Source: Aldrovandia affinis
Taxonomy: Eukaryota; Chordata; Actinopteri; Notacanthiformes; Halosauridae
DNA length: 64,000 bases
Direction of reading: 5' to 3'
NCBI GenBank assembly: GCA_029706075.1
Contig: JAINUG010000477.1
Coordinates: forward strand, 124,001 to 188,000
Positions 22,004 to 33,218 of this stretch are shown here, one piece after another. Made by a program: the position numbers and the translations under genes. Below the pieces are notes generated by a model, which searched no databases, was not told the origin of the DNA, and saw only the letters and a list, made by a program, of their open reading frames with translations. The stretch's first letter is position 1, and every line of letters starts with the position of its first letter.

Positions 22004-24536
22004 ATGGAGTATAATCAGAATGCTGACAACAGGAAGGGGAGGAGCTGCCCACACTTGTCATGTCCTTATGAAGACATGAAGGAAGAATCTGTGATGGACA
22101 GCGCAGATTATACAGGGGTGGAGCCGAGATCAAGTCTGAACACAAGTGAAAACACAGAGGAGAGGAAGACTGGATACGGGATGAGCAGTGAGGGAAAAGA
22201 CATACTGTTCAACATGAAGGAGGAGGAGGAGGAGAAGTGTGTGAGTGTGAAAATGGAGAGGGAGGATGGTATGGAGAGGGAGGATGGTGTGGAGATGAAG
22301 AGGGACTTTGGAGAGAGAAAGAAAAAGAGAGGATTGAACAAGAGAGAGATTTAAACAATCAAATGGCCCCAACTGACAGAAGGGATAAGAATGGAGTAAA
22401 ATCAGAATGTGGGCAACAGGAAGGGGAACTGTCCACTCTTGTCATGTCCTTATTGCTAAAACAGCCGAGAGTGCTGATTCACCGACTTCAGTTCACGAAT
22501 ATCTCAGTTCCTGTGTCATCACTTCCACATTCCCTGTCCAACAAAAGAGACCAGGGAACAAGATGTCCAAGGAGACTGCATGAGCTCTCGCCAGTGAGGA
22601 TGAGGTCACTGGGGCGGAAGGGGCAGGTCATGACCCGGAAGAGGAAGATGATTAGCCAAATGGAAAGACCCCTGAAAGCTTCATCAATGAACGGGTAAGA
22701 ATCAATTGTGAAATGGATAATGTCTCTTCTCGTACTTGCTGTCAAGTCTTACACAAAATAATGTGCCTTTTACAGGAGCTGTGCTGAAGCCTCCTGTAGC
22801 TCTCCTGTCATCACCCCCAGGAACCAAAGCACAGGTTAAGATCCCTGCTAAGCATTTTCTCTGACTGCAGGCTGAGCCCTTTGGCCTAGACATCGCTAAT
22901 TTCAGTCAGGGCATTGTCAGCCATTAGAAAGGGGATGTAATCATTTAGCAAACAGAAGAAAGGGAAGTCTAGCACAGAGCTGGAGCTGGTTGACAGGTGG
23001 CACTGCAGAACATTTCAGATTTTGAGGAAAAGGACAACAAACAAGACAACAGTCCTTAAGCACCATTATTGGACATTTAAGGTTGTATGAAACCAATATT
23101 GAGATGATTTCTGCTTTATCACTGAGGTGCCTATTTGACTGATTTTACCTTTGTCTGTAGGGGAACCCTGAAATAGGGAGACGATGGGCCTGGAGGGCCA
23201 GTGTATCACTTCTAATATAAATCCTCACTTTTCTTGTTTAGTCTTAAGCATTGTATCCATTTCTACCTTCTCTCAATTACAGTTGTGTTTATCAGCACCT
23301 GTTTACCTGTATATTTCCAAAAAGCTTCTCCTTTACGCCTTCTCTCTCATCAGGACACTTTTCTGAGGTGTCGTGTCAGGTGTTTACCTGCTCCCATTGC
23401 CCATTCGTGCACATGGAGGAAGTGAAACTTCACCAGCACATTGAGAAAGTTCATCCAGAGGAGTACAGCAGGAGTCTAAGGTTTGGAGGAAACGGAACAG
23501 AGAACCCACTGCCTCCCAGCAGCACACATCAGCACCCCACACCGCCTAAGACTCTCCCAGCCCCAACACAGTCACACACAGGCACTCCAGGGGCCCACAC
23601 ATGCTCCCAGTGTGGGACAAGCTTCAGGTCTGAACCCTTGCTGAAAAAACACCAGCGAATCCATACAAGGGAGCGCCCATACCACTGTTCCCAGTGTGGG
23701 AAGAGTTTCAACATATTGCAGGACCTGAAACGACACCAGAGAACTCATACAGGGGAGCGCATACCTCTGCTCCCAATGTGGGAAGAGTTTCCGCAGATTG
23801 CAGAACCTGAAACAACACCTACTGATTCACACAGGGGTGCGTCCATACCCCTGCTCCCAGTGTGGGAAGAGTTTCACTTGGTCAAGTTCACTGAGGCTAC
23901 ACCAGCGAACTCATACAGGGGAGCGTCCGTACCCTGCTCCCAATGTGGGAAGAGTTTCACTTATCCAAGTTCACTGATGCGACACCAGCGAACTCATACA
24001 GGGGAGCGTCCGTACCCTGCTCCCAATGTGGGAAGAGTTTCACTTATCCAAGTTCACTGAAGGTACACCAGCAAACTCATACAGGGGAGCGTCCGTACCC
24101 CTTCTTCCAATGTGGGAAGAGTTTCACTCATCCAAGTTCACTGAAGGTACACCAGCGAACTCATACAGGGGAGCGTCCGTACCCCTGCTCCCAATGTGGG
24201 AAGAGTTTCACTTATCCAACTTCACTGATGCGACACCAGCGAACTCATACAGGGGAGCGTCCGTACCACTGCTCCCAATGTGGGAATAGTTTCAACACAT
24301 CCCAAGCCTGTGGGAACCAGCGAACTCATACAGGGGAGCCCCCGTACCACTGCTCCCAGTGTGGGAAGAGGTTCAGTGCAGTTGGTAATCTGACGAGACA
24401 CCAGTTGATTCACACAGGGGAGCGCCCGTACCACTGCTCCCAATGTGGGAAGAGTTTCAGTCAAGTTGGTAATCTGAAGAAACACCAGCGGATTCACACA
24501 AGCAAGCACACTAAAGCAGAACCAGGGGTGGGGTGA
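22004..24536 (+). pseudogene. ZNF-2: C2H2 poly-zinc-finger paralog, frameshifted
   Basis: Exons by homology: 22004-22694, 22776-22834 and 23354-24536, with the same donors, acceptors and phases as ZNF-1. A 1-bp deletion near 22288 (GTGGAGATG where ZNF-1 has GTGAGAGATG) shifts exon 1 to a stop at 22354. The correct frame continues to the donor. In the finger exon a 2-bp loss near 23756 and a 1-bp loss near 23932 compensate each other, so about two fingers are read in the wrong but open frame. A further 1-bp loss near 24013 gives a stop at 24060. Beyond it, fingers remain recognisable to 24536 ([40 protein letters not shown]), one of them degenerate (NTSQACGN). Three of the breaks lie in repeated CGTCCGTACCCCTGC text, so sequencing error should be excluded. 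Confidence 0.8.
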
Positions 24537-24689
24537 TTGATGGGCTGTGTCCTCCAGCTCGTTGGCTCTAGTCCTTGGCTGCCTGGAACTGTTGCATGCC
24601 CAGCCCGAGGCAGCACACCTGAAGCAGATCTGCTTGTTTACTCCGTATAAAAGCTGCACCCACCTGTGCTCACTTGGCTGAAAAGTATG

Positions 24690-26350
24690 TAGTATTGATA
24701 GAAGAGGTCAATTGTTGATGGATATTTTCAATCTTGGCATTAAAAAAGGTCATAAAATTGTTACACTGAGCAACAGAATACATATGAGGAGCAAGAGTGT
24801 CTGGGGGCCGTAGGATAATCCTAACTGGAAAACAGGGCTCTTGTGTTCCCTTCAACTGACCTAATTAAGTTAGCATAGTATGTACATTTTGCAGTGGAGA
24901 GAGCATCTTTGTATTTCAGTATGTGACTGTTATACATATCTTCGTGAACAACAAGGCCAGTTTTTGCATAGAGGCGTTCCAGGCGGCGACCTTTAGCTTT
25001 AAACTGGCGTAGCTCAGGTGTAAACCACGGTGCAGAATGGGTAAAGGCGGGTTTTTAACGGTGCATGGGTATTTAAAAGACTATGGAGTTCATCATTGTA
25101 GAATGAGACCAGTTCGTCAGGAGTGGATAAATGTTCTATGCTTGGGAGGTTATCGATTCCACTGGATAGAGCAGTTAAATCAATATTCTTAATGTTACGA
25201 AATGAGATGGGACGTGACAGATTTGTTTGAGGTGATTTTATGCTGATATTAAAAGATACAAACTTGTGATCAGAAATGGGCAAATCAAATTCAGTACAAT
25301 TAAGAGGAGTTACACCGGAGCAGCAAACTAAATCAAGAATATGTCCTTTAGAGTGGGTAGGAAAGTCAATATATTGTTGTAATCCAGAGCTGTCCAGGCA
25401 TGATGTAAAGTCCTTTGTAAGGGTACTGCTGACATTGTCCAAGTGAACATTAAAATCCCCAAGCAATACTATATTATGGGAGAAGGAACATAAGGAGGTT
25501 AAAAAAACAGAATTCATCTAAGAATTCACTATTGGGCTTGGGTGGTCGATATACAGTGGCTAGTATGGTAGGAATTGGCCCATTAATTTGGAGGGCAATG
25601 GACTCAAATGAGCTTTGGACAGGGACAGTTAGCGAAGAGACTTTCCACTTCTCGTTGTAGAGTATCGCGAGACCACCACCCCTGCCAGAGGCACGGGGTT
25701 GGCAGGTGTAAACAAACCCAGGTGGAATAGTTTGATTGAGTCATTGGGTTGCTGCCATGTTTCAGTCAAACACAAGAAATCAAACTTACGGTCGTTCAGT
25801 AGGTCGTGAAGTAGAAGTCCCTTGTTGGTTAGCGAACGGGTGTTAAATAGCCTGAAGTTGAGATTGTTTTTGTCGGGTTTGGCGCTAACGTTAGCCGACC
25901 TGGCTAGGCTAGCCAGAGCGCTGTGGTTAACAGTCCGTAGGCCGGTGGGCTTTCTTGGGGGACGGGGATGGAAGACCAGAAGGATCGTATTGGATTTGTG
26001 TCATCGTGGTTGAAGCTCCGTCTGGATCCTCGGTGGATGTATTTCAGATGGGAATGTCGAGCGATATCCAGCCTGTTGATGCACATGGTTGCCCCGCTGA
26101 TCCGACCACCGCCGAACAGGTAAAAGTTTGTAGTCCAAGACGCACTGAATTAAACAGCAATCAGGTTTCTAATTTATCTCAGTATAGTGAGTTAACATTA
26201 CTGTTCATTTGGTTAAAAGAGCAGTTAAAAGAGCAATAGAATCAATAAAATAATCAATAAAAAAATAAAAGAATAAAATAAATAAAGGAAAAGATAAAAG
26301 ATCCGGAGAGCAGCGGCAGCTAATCGCGCCAGCGTCCACTCAGACCGGAC
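24690..26350 (-). mobile_element. LINE fragment, 5' region and endonuclease, minus strand
   Basis: Minus-strand pieces: a 5' region near 25900-26340; GRGGGLAILYNEKWKVSSL near 25640-25690; NIVLLGDFNVHLDNVSS and LPISDHKFVSF within 25014-25517; and the connector CNNFMTFFNAKIENI within 24670-24855. There is no reverse transcriptase. The break at about 24689 lies directly in the 3' flank of ZNF-2, where ZNF-1 and ZNF-4 continue unbroken. Losing the 3' half is unusual for a LINE and points to a later deletion or rearrangement. Confidence 0.75.
25014..25517 (-). pseudogene. LINE endonuclease domain fragment
   Basis: This frame of 167 codons holds the middle and end of a LINE endonuclease: LLGDFNVHL (metal-binding block), GHILDLVCCSG, and the SDH block SDHKFVSFNI. 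It lacks its start and the reverse transcriptase. The downstream part of the connector is in 24670-24855 in a different frame. Confidence 0.75.
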
Positions 26351-26354
26351 GTTA

Positions 26355-27215
26355 CGATTACGAACGTGTATTTTAACTTCACAGGGAAAATAAGTTATAA
26401 GTACTTGGGTATTCACATTGATCACAAATTATCTTTTAAATTACACATTTCAAACCTTGTCTCTAAGCTCAAAATTAAGCTAGGCTTTTACTTTAGAAAT
26501 AGATCCTGCTTTTCCTTAAAAACTAGGAAATACCTTGTGTCGGCAACCTTCTTGCCTCTGCTAGATTATGGTGACTTGTTATACATAAATGCATCTGCCC
26601 AATGTCTGCAGTCGCTAGACACTGTATATCATTGTGCTTTACGATTTATCACTGGTTGTAAATATCTTACTCACCACTGTACTTTGTATGCAAAAGCTGA
26701 GTGGCCATCTCTGTATGTACGCAGGCGTACCCACTGGTTGAGTTTCATTTATAAAACTCTCCTTGGACTGGTTCCCACTTACTTGTGTACATATCTCTCC
26801 AAAAGTCAAGGCCATTATAGCCTGCGCTCCCAAGATGCTTTGCAGTTGTCTGTTCCTCGTGCTCGCACTGAGCTGGGCAAAAAGCATTTAAGTACGCTGC
26901 CCCTCTACCTGGAACATCTTTCAGAAAGACTTCAAACTGACAGAATTTATTTTGTTTGGTAAATTTGTTTCAGTCTTAAAGGACTTAGAATGTGGCACTA
27001 TTGGAGTTTGTCGTTGTGCACTAAATTTGAAAACTGTGTAATCCCGAAACTGTCTTTTTTAGCTGGATGTTTTGAGAAATTGTTTGTTATTGTATGTAAC
27101 CTTAATGTTTATTTGTTTTATGCTGCCCTCTTGGCCAGGTCTCTCTTGTAAAAGAGATTTTTAAATCTCAATGTGACTACCTGGTTAAATAAAGGTGAAA
27201 AAAAAAAAAGAGTGG
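26355..27215 (+). mobile_element. 5'-truncated LINE 3' end with poly-A
   Basis: It contains the last part of a reverse-transcriptase protein (26366-26962), then a 3' UTR ending TAAATAAAGGTGAAAAAAAA. The tail phrase GGTCTCTCTTGTAAAAGAG with TACCTGGTTAAATAAAGG is common in fish LINE tails. I do not assign the clade. Confidence 0.7.
26366..26962 (+). pseudogene. LINE reverse transcriptase C-terminal region
   Basis: An open frame of 198 codons starts at the truncation, with no real initiator. YKYLGIHIDHKLSFKLHI is the post-thumb block of non-LTR reverse transcriptases. LPLLDYGDLLY and LDTVYHCALRFITG follow, then LSFIYKTLLGLVPTYL. The catalytic YADD domain is absent because of 5' truncation. Confidence 0.75.
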
Positions 27216-27499
27216 GGAGACCTCCAACGTACCTAAAAGACTATGTGAGGTAAACACTGACACCGAGAAAACAATGGGGCAGAATAATTCCGTCACTCAG
27301 GTGAAGGGTTTGGGCAGTCTACCCCATCCCTTATAATATAACAACAAACTATTTAAAAAAAAATACATCTAAAGATTTGTTGATGTTTATGATGCTGTGT
27401 GTTTACAGAAGCATAGGTTGGAAGAATGTTTCATTCCAGTGGTTTTATGGATAAGCTAACAAGAAAAAGGGAAAGCTATAAGTGTTCTTATTGATTACA
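27216..27499. other. Noncoding spacer
   Basis: Nothing recognisable beyond short A-rich runs. No supported coding frame or repeat boundary was found. Confidence 0.5.
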
Positions 27500-27672
27500 T
27501 TACATTACAGGCATTTAGCAGACGCTCTTATCCAGAGCGACTTACAAAGTTTCACATTACATACAATCCATTTATACAGCTGGATATTTTACTGAAGCAA
27601 TTCAGGTTAAGTACCTTTAGCTCAAGGGTACAACGGCAGTGCCTGGGATCGAATCTGCAACCTTTGTGTTAC
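27500..27672 (-). mobile_element. tRNA-derived SINE, reversed
   Basis: The minus strand carries the same body and tail as the SINE at 573-790 (GTAAGTCGCTCTGGATAAG; CCAGCTGTATAAATGG). The 5' end is degraded; a B-box relative is at about 27645-27660 (GCAGATTCGATCCC on the minus strand). Confidence 0.75.
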
Positions 27673-27913
27673 CAGCACAGTTCCTTGAATGAATGAATTA
27701 ATGAAAATTTTATTTTGAACATGTTAGATATATAAAATATATATATATAAAATAACATTTCAACAACAAAACAAATAAACAATAATACTAAGACCTGTCC
27801 AAAAAGGAGAAGGAAGAAGTAAAACTTATCTAATCCTACCCCTTCTCCACTATTCAGCTAATTGCTAATCGTCAATTGACTTCCATATTTAATATTTACA
27901 CTTATAAATCCTC

Positions 27914-28247
27914 CTGAGACCCAGCCTATTCATTTTGTCCTCTGTAGAGGACATCGGTTTTTAGTCTATATCGTTTTACTCATTTGAGTCCTGGTGTACT
28001 GTACAGAGGACATCCTGGCCTTTTCAATGATGTATCATGTGTTAGGCTGGGATGAGGGAAACCCCCTCTTCCTGAAGAGCCAAAATGGCTGCTGCCACAA
28101 GAAGTGCTTGTCGTGAAAGGAAAAATGGTAACTAAAATATTGCTTAGCCATTTAAAATCTAAATTGTGAGTTGTTGTTTTAACTCTAAAGAGGCATGAAA
28201 TCACAAAAAAGCTTAATTTGAAGACCCTTTTTTTCCTTGGGTCTCAG
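27914..28247. mobile_element. Candidate MITE in LINE 3' UTR
   Basis: CTGAGACCCA at 27914-27923 is the exact reverse complement of TGGGTCTCAG at 28238-28247. The 334-bp segment separates two stretches of similar AT-rich 3' UTR (TTTAATATTTACAC on both sides). No target duplication is evident and no coding frame is present. Confidence 0.45.
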
Positions 28248-28389
28248 ATATACCAAATAATATAAATACACATATATTTAATATTTACACATATACCAAA
28301 TAATAGAAATAAACATATATCAACCAAAAGGAAAATATAAAAAGTAAATAATAATAATAATAATAATCTATGTAAACACCTGGTGAATG

Positions 28390-29901
28390 TCAATGCCCTT
28401 CATTACCCCTGTACCTTTTAGAAATCAAATCCTTATACCTCTTTTTAAACTGATTTATGCTTGGACATTGTTTTAACTCCACATTCATACTGTTCCATAG
28501 CTTCACTCCACAGATTGAAATACAAAAAGTTTTTAATGTTGTCCGTACACTAAGAATTTTTAAATTTAACTTCCCCCTCAAATTATAACCCCCCTCTCTA
28601 TCAAAGAACACCCTTTGAATATTTCCTGGCAGTTGATTATTTCTTGCTTTATACATTATTTGTGCTGTCTGAAATTCTACTAGATCAGTGAATTTTATTG
28701 CTTTTGACTTTAAGAATAATATATTAGTGTGATCTCGATATCCGGCATTATGAATTATCCTTATGGCTCTTTTTTGAAGCATAGATAGTGCTTGTAATGA
28801 ACATTTATAAGTATTTCCCCAAACCTCCGCACAGTAATTTAAATATGGTAAAACCAGTGAACAGTATAGAATGGAGTGGAGTGATTTATGGTGCAGAACG
28901 TGCTTTGCTTTGCTCAGTACTGAAATACTTCTTGACAGTTTATTTTGTACATGTTTTATGTGAGATTTCCAGCTGATTTTCTCATCTATTATCACACCAA
29001 GAAATTTATTTTCACAGACTCTTTCAATGTCAACACCATCAACCTGTACATGTACTTGAGTATTAATTTTACAATTACCAAATAACATGATTGTTGTTTT
29101 GCTCAGATTTAATGATAATTTGTTTCTGTCAAACCACCTTTTTAACTTGCACATTTCTGAAGTAGTCACCTCTAATAGCTCCTGTAAATTCACCCTAGAA
29201 CAAAAAATATTTGTATCATCCGCAAATAATACCAACTTCAATATTTCTGATACTTTACATATGTCGTTTATGTACAGAACGAACAGTTTAGGACCCAATA
29301 CTGACCCCTGGGGGACACCACAAACAATGTCCAAGGATGATGAGACAGACTCTCCCAACTTCACAAATTGTTTCCTGTTACTTAAATAGCTTCTCACCCA
29401 ATTCAGTACTATTCCCCTGATGCCATACCGTTCCATTTTATTGATTAATATGTCATGATTTATTGTGTCAAATGCTTTTTTAAGATCGATAAATACCCCA
29501 ACTGCATACTTTTTATGATCTATAGAGTTGGTAATTTCTTCAATTAATTCCATTAATGCCAGTGATGTTGATCTGTTTGATCTGAATCCGTATTGACTAT
29601 CACGAAGTAATTTGTGTTTATCTATGAATTTGTCTAATCTATTGTTGAAGAGTTTTTCTAGAATCTTAGAGAATTGTGGAAGTAAAGAAACGGGTCTGTA
29701 ATTTGTGAAGTTGTGTCTATCCCCAGTTTTATACAGTGGTATGACTTTTGCTATTTCCATTTTGTTTGGAAATTTACCAGTTTGGAATGATAAGTTACAG
29801 ATGTGTGTTAGTGGTTCAGAAATCCCATCAATGATCTTTTTCACTAATGTCATATCAATTTCATTAGTCTGTGGACATTTTATTACTGCATTTATTAACA
29901 A
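28390..29901 (-). CDS. LINE reverse transcriptase, 503-codon open frame
   Basis: Full reverse-transcriptase core in one frame: [93 protein letters not shown], and catalytic LVLFADDTNIF with both Asp present. Thumb and C-terminal blocks follow (KFLGVIIDEKISWKSHI; VLPYLNYCAEVWG; LQKRAIRIIHNAGYRDHT). The N-terminus is artificial: the frame shifts near 29870-29890, where upstream residues (NKMSTD, 29864-30070) should continue into NEIDMTLVKKIIDG. The catalytic core is intact but the complete ORF2 is not. Confidence 0.8.
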   Translation of the reverse strand: MLINAVIKCPQTNEIDMTLVKKIIDGISEPLTHICNLSFQTGKFPNKMEIAKVIPLYKTGDRHNFTNYRPVSLLPQFSKILEKLFNNRLDKFIDKHKLLRDSQYGFRSNRSTSLALMELIEEITNSIDHKKYAVGVFIDLKKAFDTINHDILINKMERYGIRGIVLNWVRSYLSNRKQFVKLGESVSSSLDIVCGVPQGSVLGPKLFVLYINDICKVSEILKLVLFADDTNIFCSRVNLQELLEVTTSEMCKLKRWFDRNKLSLNLSKTTIMLFGNCKINTQVHVQVDGVDIERVCENKFLGVIIDEKISWKSHIKHVQNKLSRSISVLSKAKHVLHHKSLHSILYCSLVLPYLNYCAEVWGNTYKCSLQALSMLQKRAIRIIHNAGYRDHTNILFLKSKAIKFTDLVEFQTAQIMYKARNNQLPGNIQRVFFDREGGYNLRGKLNLKILSVRTTLKTFCISICGVKLWNSMNVELKQCPSINQFKKRYKDLISKRYRGNEGH

Positions 29902-30617
29902 TATCTATAATTTCATTCTCTTCCACAGCTGTGAGAAACATTGAGCTGGGATTCCTTTCTATAAGGTTATCATTCGATTCCTCAGATGTCACTGGATCAG
30001 GGATTTTTTCTGCTAGGTTTGGTCCAACACTTACAAAAAACGTATTAAAGCTGTTAACCACATTGTCCATATGATCAATTTTAATGTCATTATCAATAAA
30101 ATATTGAGGGTAATTTATTTGTCTAGAACCATTTCTAATAATATGATTGAATATGTTCCATATTCCTTTAATATTATGTTTACTGTTATTTAATATTTTA
30201 CTATAGTATTCCTTCCTACAAATCCTTATAATATTGGTTAGCTTATTTTAATATTTTTTATATTTATTTTCTGCCTTTAGATCTTTGTTTAATGAATTCT
30301 CTATAGAGTGTATTTTTCTTTTTACAGGCATTTTGTAATCCCTTTGTGATCCATGGTCGATCTGTATAATTTTGTTTTCTACTATATTGTTTTAATGGAC
30401 AATTTTTATTATATAATAAATTAAATGTTCTTAAGAATGTATCATATGCACAGTCAATATCCTTTTCTTTATATATGAATTCCCAATTTTGTGCTAGTAA
30501 ATCATTCTTAATGCATTCATGGATTCCTCTGTCCTTACTCGTCTCTATTGTAGTTTTTCGTCTGTCTGATTTTTCTTGCAGTTGCTGTCATAAACTGGTA
30601 GGTGGTCACTGATGTCG

Positions 30618-31185
30618 TTAATTAATAGTCCACTCACTGTTTTCTATGTCATTAGTAAATATGTTATCTATTAAAGTGGCACAATGGGGTGTGATTCTGC
30701 TGTGTCTGGTAATTTTAGGATATAAGGTCATACTGTACATTGTATTGATAAATCCATCAGTCATTTTGTGCTTATTTGGATTTAGTAGATCAATGTTTAT
30801 ATCCCCACAGATGAAAATTACTTTTTGATTAGTTTTTGAAAACATCTCTTCCATCCAGTCCATGAATACTTCAATACTAGAACCTGGTGCTCTATATATA
30901 CAGCTAATTATCATATATTTATTTTTATCTGCAAATTTCAATTGTCAAGCATTCTAATAAATTGTCAATCACAGTTGTCATACTTTCTATCACCTTATAA
31001 TTCAAGTTTACATCCACATACACAGCCACTCCCCCTCCACTCTTGTTTTTTCTGTTTATGTAATTTAATTCATATCCAGACAGTTCAAAGTCCAGTCCTT
31101 TATCAGGGTTAATCCAAGTTTCAGAAATGGCAATTATGTTGAATGGATGTGTAAACTGATTTATGTTATTGAAGTTTGCATACAT
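30618..31185 (-). pseudogene. LINE endonuclease domain, frameshifted
   Basis: Two overlapping frames: 30925-31185 (NIIAISETWINPDKG, SGGGVAVYVDVNL) and 30618-30941 (ISCIYRAPGSSIEVFMDWM, VIFICGDINIDLLN). The first metal-binding Glu (SETW) and the GDINIDL block are present. The SDH block downstream is in a different frame near 30600. It belongs to the same element as the reverse transcriptase at 28390-29901. Confidence 0.75.
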
Positions 31186-31482
31186 GCTTCTGCTATTGAA
31201 GTGGATTATTTATAATTTGCTATCAGTCTTAATGGACTGGTTGTACTGTTAATCTGTGTAATAGCAACAATTGTCAATGATATTGGAGAAGAAATTATTG
31301 TCCGGGTCTATATCATTTTCTATGTCCTGTAAATTGTGATCAGTGTATCATGATCAACAATCATTTGAGTTAGTTTGCTATTGTCTCCAGATGTAGATTA
31401 ATTAATTATTTCAGTGTGTGTCATGGTTGTGTGATAAGTATTTAGTCACTTGGATATTCATTAGCCTACCTTACAGTCCAAT

Positions 31483-31905
31483 TTATGATGATCGCTGGTA
31501 TTTATCCAGTTCCTCGATGTTTCTGATCACCAACACTTTGGCCTCCTCCGGTGTTCCATTTAGCTTGATGAATACTTTGCAGTTTGTCGTCCAAGTAGTT
31601 TGGATTTTTCTCTGTTTCTTCATATAGCGTGCTTTTCTGGCGATGTCGGCGTTGCGTTTTGTCAGATGTTCATTTAGGTAGACGTTTGATCCCTTCAGTT
31701 TCCTTCCTTGTTTTAGCAGTGCAGTTTTGTGTTTTCTGTTGAGAAACCTCATTATGACGGCTGTTTTGGCGTCGTTTCTCCGGGACAGAGTGTGGCATGT
31801 CTCAATGTTGTTGCAGTCCACATCAATCCCCTTGGATTGGAGGAAGGCAGTCACCTGTTGTTCCACGGAGTTAGCTTCCAGCTTAACCATTATGCTAACA
31901 CTGCC
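31483..31905 (-). pseudogene. LINE ORF1-like protein
   Basis: The minus-strand frame includes VTAFLQSKGIDVDCNNIETC, RNDAKTAVIMRFLNRKHKTA, GRKLKGSNVYLNEHLTKRN, and VFIKLNGTPEEAKVLVIRNI. The fold looks RRM-like and the protein is basic, consistent with the RNA-binding ORF1 of LINEs. Its first residues upstream of about 31905 come from adjoining SINE sequence, so the true N-terminus is lost. Confidence 0.6.
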
Positions 31906-31950
31906 GCCTGATAGTTGATAGTGAGATCTGGTTGATAATACTTTATATTT

Positions 31951-32047
31951 ATATAATAATATATATGCCATTTAGCAGACGCTTTTATCCAAAGCGACTT
32001 ACAGTAGTGAATGCATACATTTTCAGTATATGTGGCCCCAGTGGGGA
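31951..32047 (-). mobile_element. SINE tail fragment at left edge of transposon unit 1
   Basis: GCCATTTAGCAGACGCTTTT and CAAAGCGACTTACAGTAGTG are the reversed tail of a second SINE family, truncated after CCCAGTGGGGAAT. The same fragment stands at the unit junction (38115-38186). A full-length relative follows unit 2 (44413-44552). Confidence 0.75.
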
Positions 32048-33218
32048 ATTGTTGACTGCTACAGTATGTTATGGAATTGCATTACATTACAGTTTCCAAG
32101 ATGGTTAAGTATGCATCCCTACAGGGAGGGATCCTTATCTAGAAAGGGGGACGTAGCGAACACGTGACCTAGTAGGAACCATCTAACGATGTATTGTTGT
32201 TGTGGGGAACAATAAAGCGGTTGCTTGAGTTGCGCATGTTTAATGATTGTGCGCCACATGAGGTTTCATTGTACCTATCAAACAATAGAACATTAACAAC
32301 ATAAAAAAAAAAAAAACGTTCTAAGCTGGGTAAAGGACCAATGGGGGTTATGCGGAACGGATTTCCGCGTTTTGCTAAACGTGGCTGCCCACTTCCGTTC
32401 CTTTTTTTAAAGTACCTGTGCCTGCTGTCTAATACTTTGCGTTAGCGTTAGCTAGCTAGTACTAACAACATTTTTTAAAGTACCTGTGCCAGCTGTCTAT
32501 TACCTAGCGTTAGCGTTAGCTGGTCGGTTGCTCAATAACAGTTACCTATGTAGATCTTTATGTTGTCTTCCTCATTTTTCACCAGTGTCAAACCGAGACA
32601 GGGTGACTGCCGATGTTCGCATCAGGGCAGCCTGTCACAGGCCAATGCGAAAGAACGAGAAGCCCCACAGCCTGAGAGTAGCGATGGTTCACATAAGGTT
32701 GATCTGTTCGAGTTCACCATCAGTTCCAGTTCAAGGATGGTAACGCTATGTCAAACTTCTCAAGGTATAAAGGCTAATCTGGCAATACGATCAGGACCCT
32801 CTTGACTATCTAATCTATCTAATCGTCATGATTTAAAAGGCACGACTTATACCAGCATTCCCATTTTGAGAAGTTTGATAAAGGCATCAGTTCAAAATAA
32901 CAGCTGTTCAAGTTCAGTGTTGTTAATACATTTCAGCTGAAAAACGAGTATAGGCAAGGTTATTGGGGTAACGGTATTATAGTTTCTTGTAAATCATTGA
33001 TTATCTAGTGGCATAATAGTATTTTATTCATCAGGTCTCTCAAAATAAAATTGATCACTATAAGGTACAGTATTAACAACCCATGATATTATTTTTATTT
33101 AATGATCACATTTGCCCCAGCAACTTACCTATTACTCAAATCAGTGCCATATGTTTTGCTCTCTGCTCTATTAACACTCATCTGTGTCATGTTACCAAAG
33201 TTTTCTCCATTTTTACAG

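Larger units (their letters stand above)
27684..31950 (-). mobile_element. LINE (Jockey/CR1-group), minus strand, about 4.3 kb
   Basis: On the minus strand the order is ORF1 (about 31900-31483), endonuclease (31185-30618), connector, reverse transcriptase (29901-28390), 3' UTR, and an ATTCATTC-type tail at about 27684-27705. It is interrupted by a small element at 27914-28247. The 5' end is truncated at a SINE fragment near 31950. It differs in sequence from LINEs C, D and E. Confidence 0.8.
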
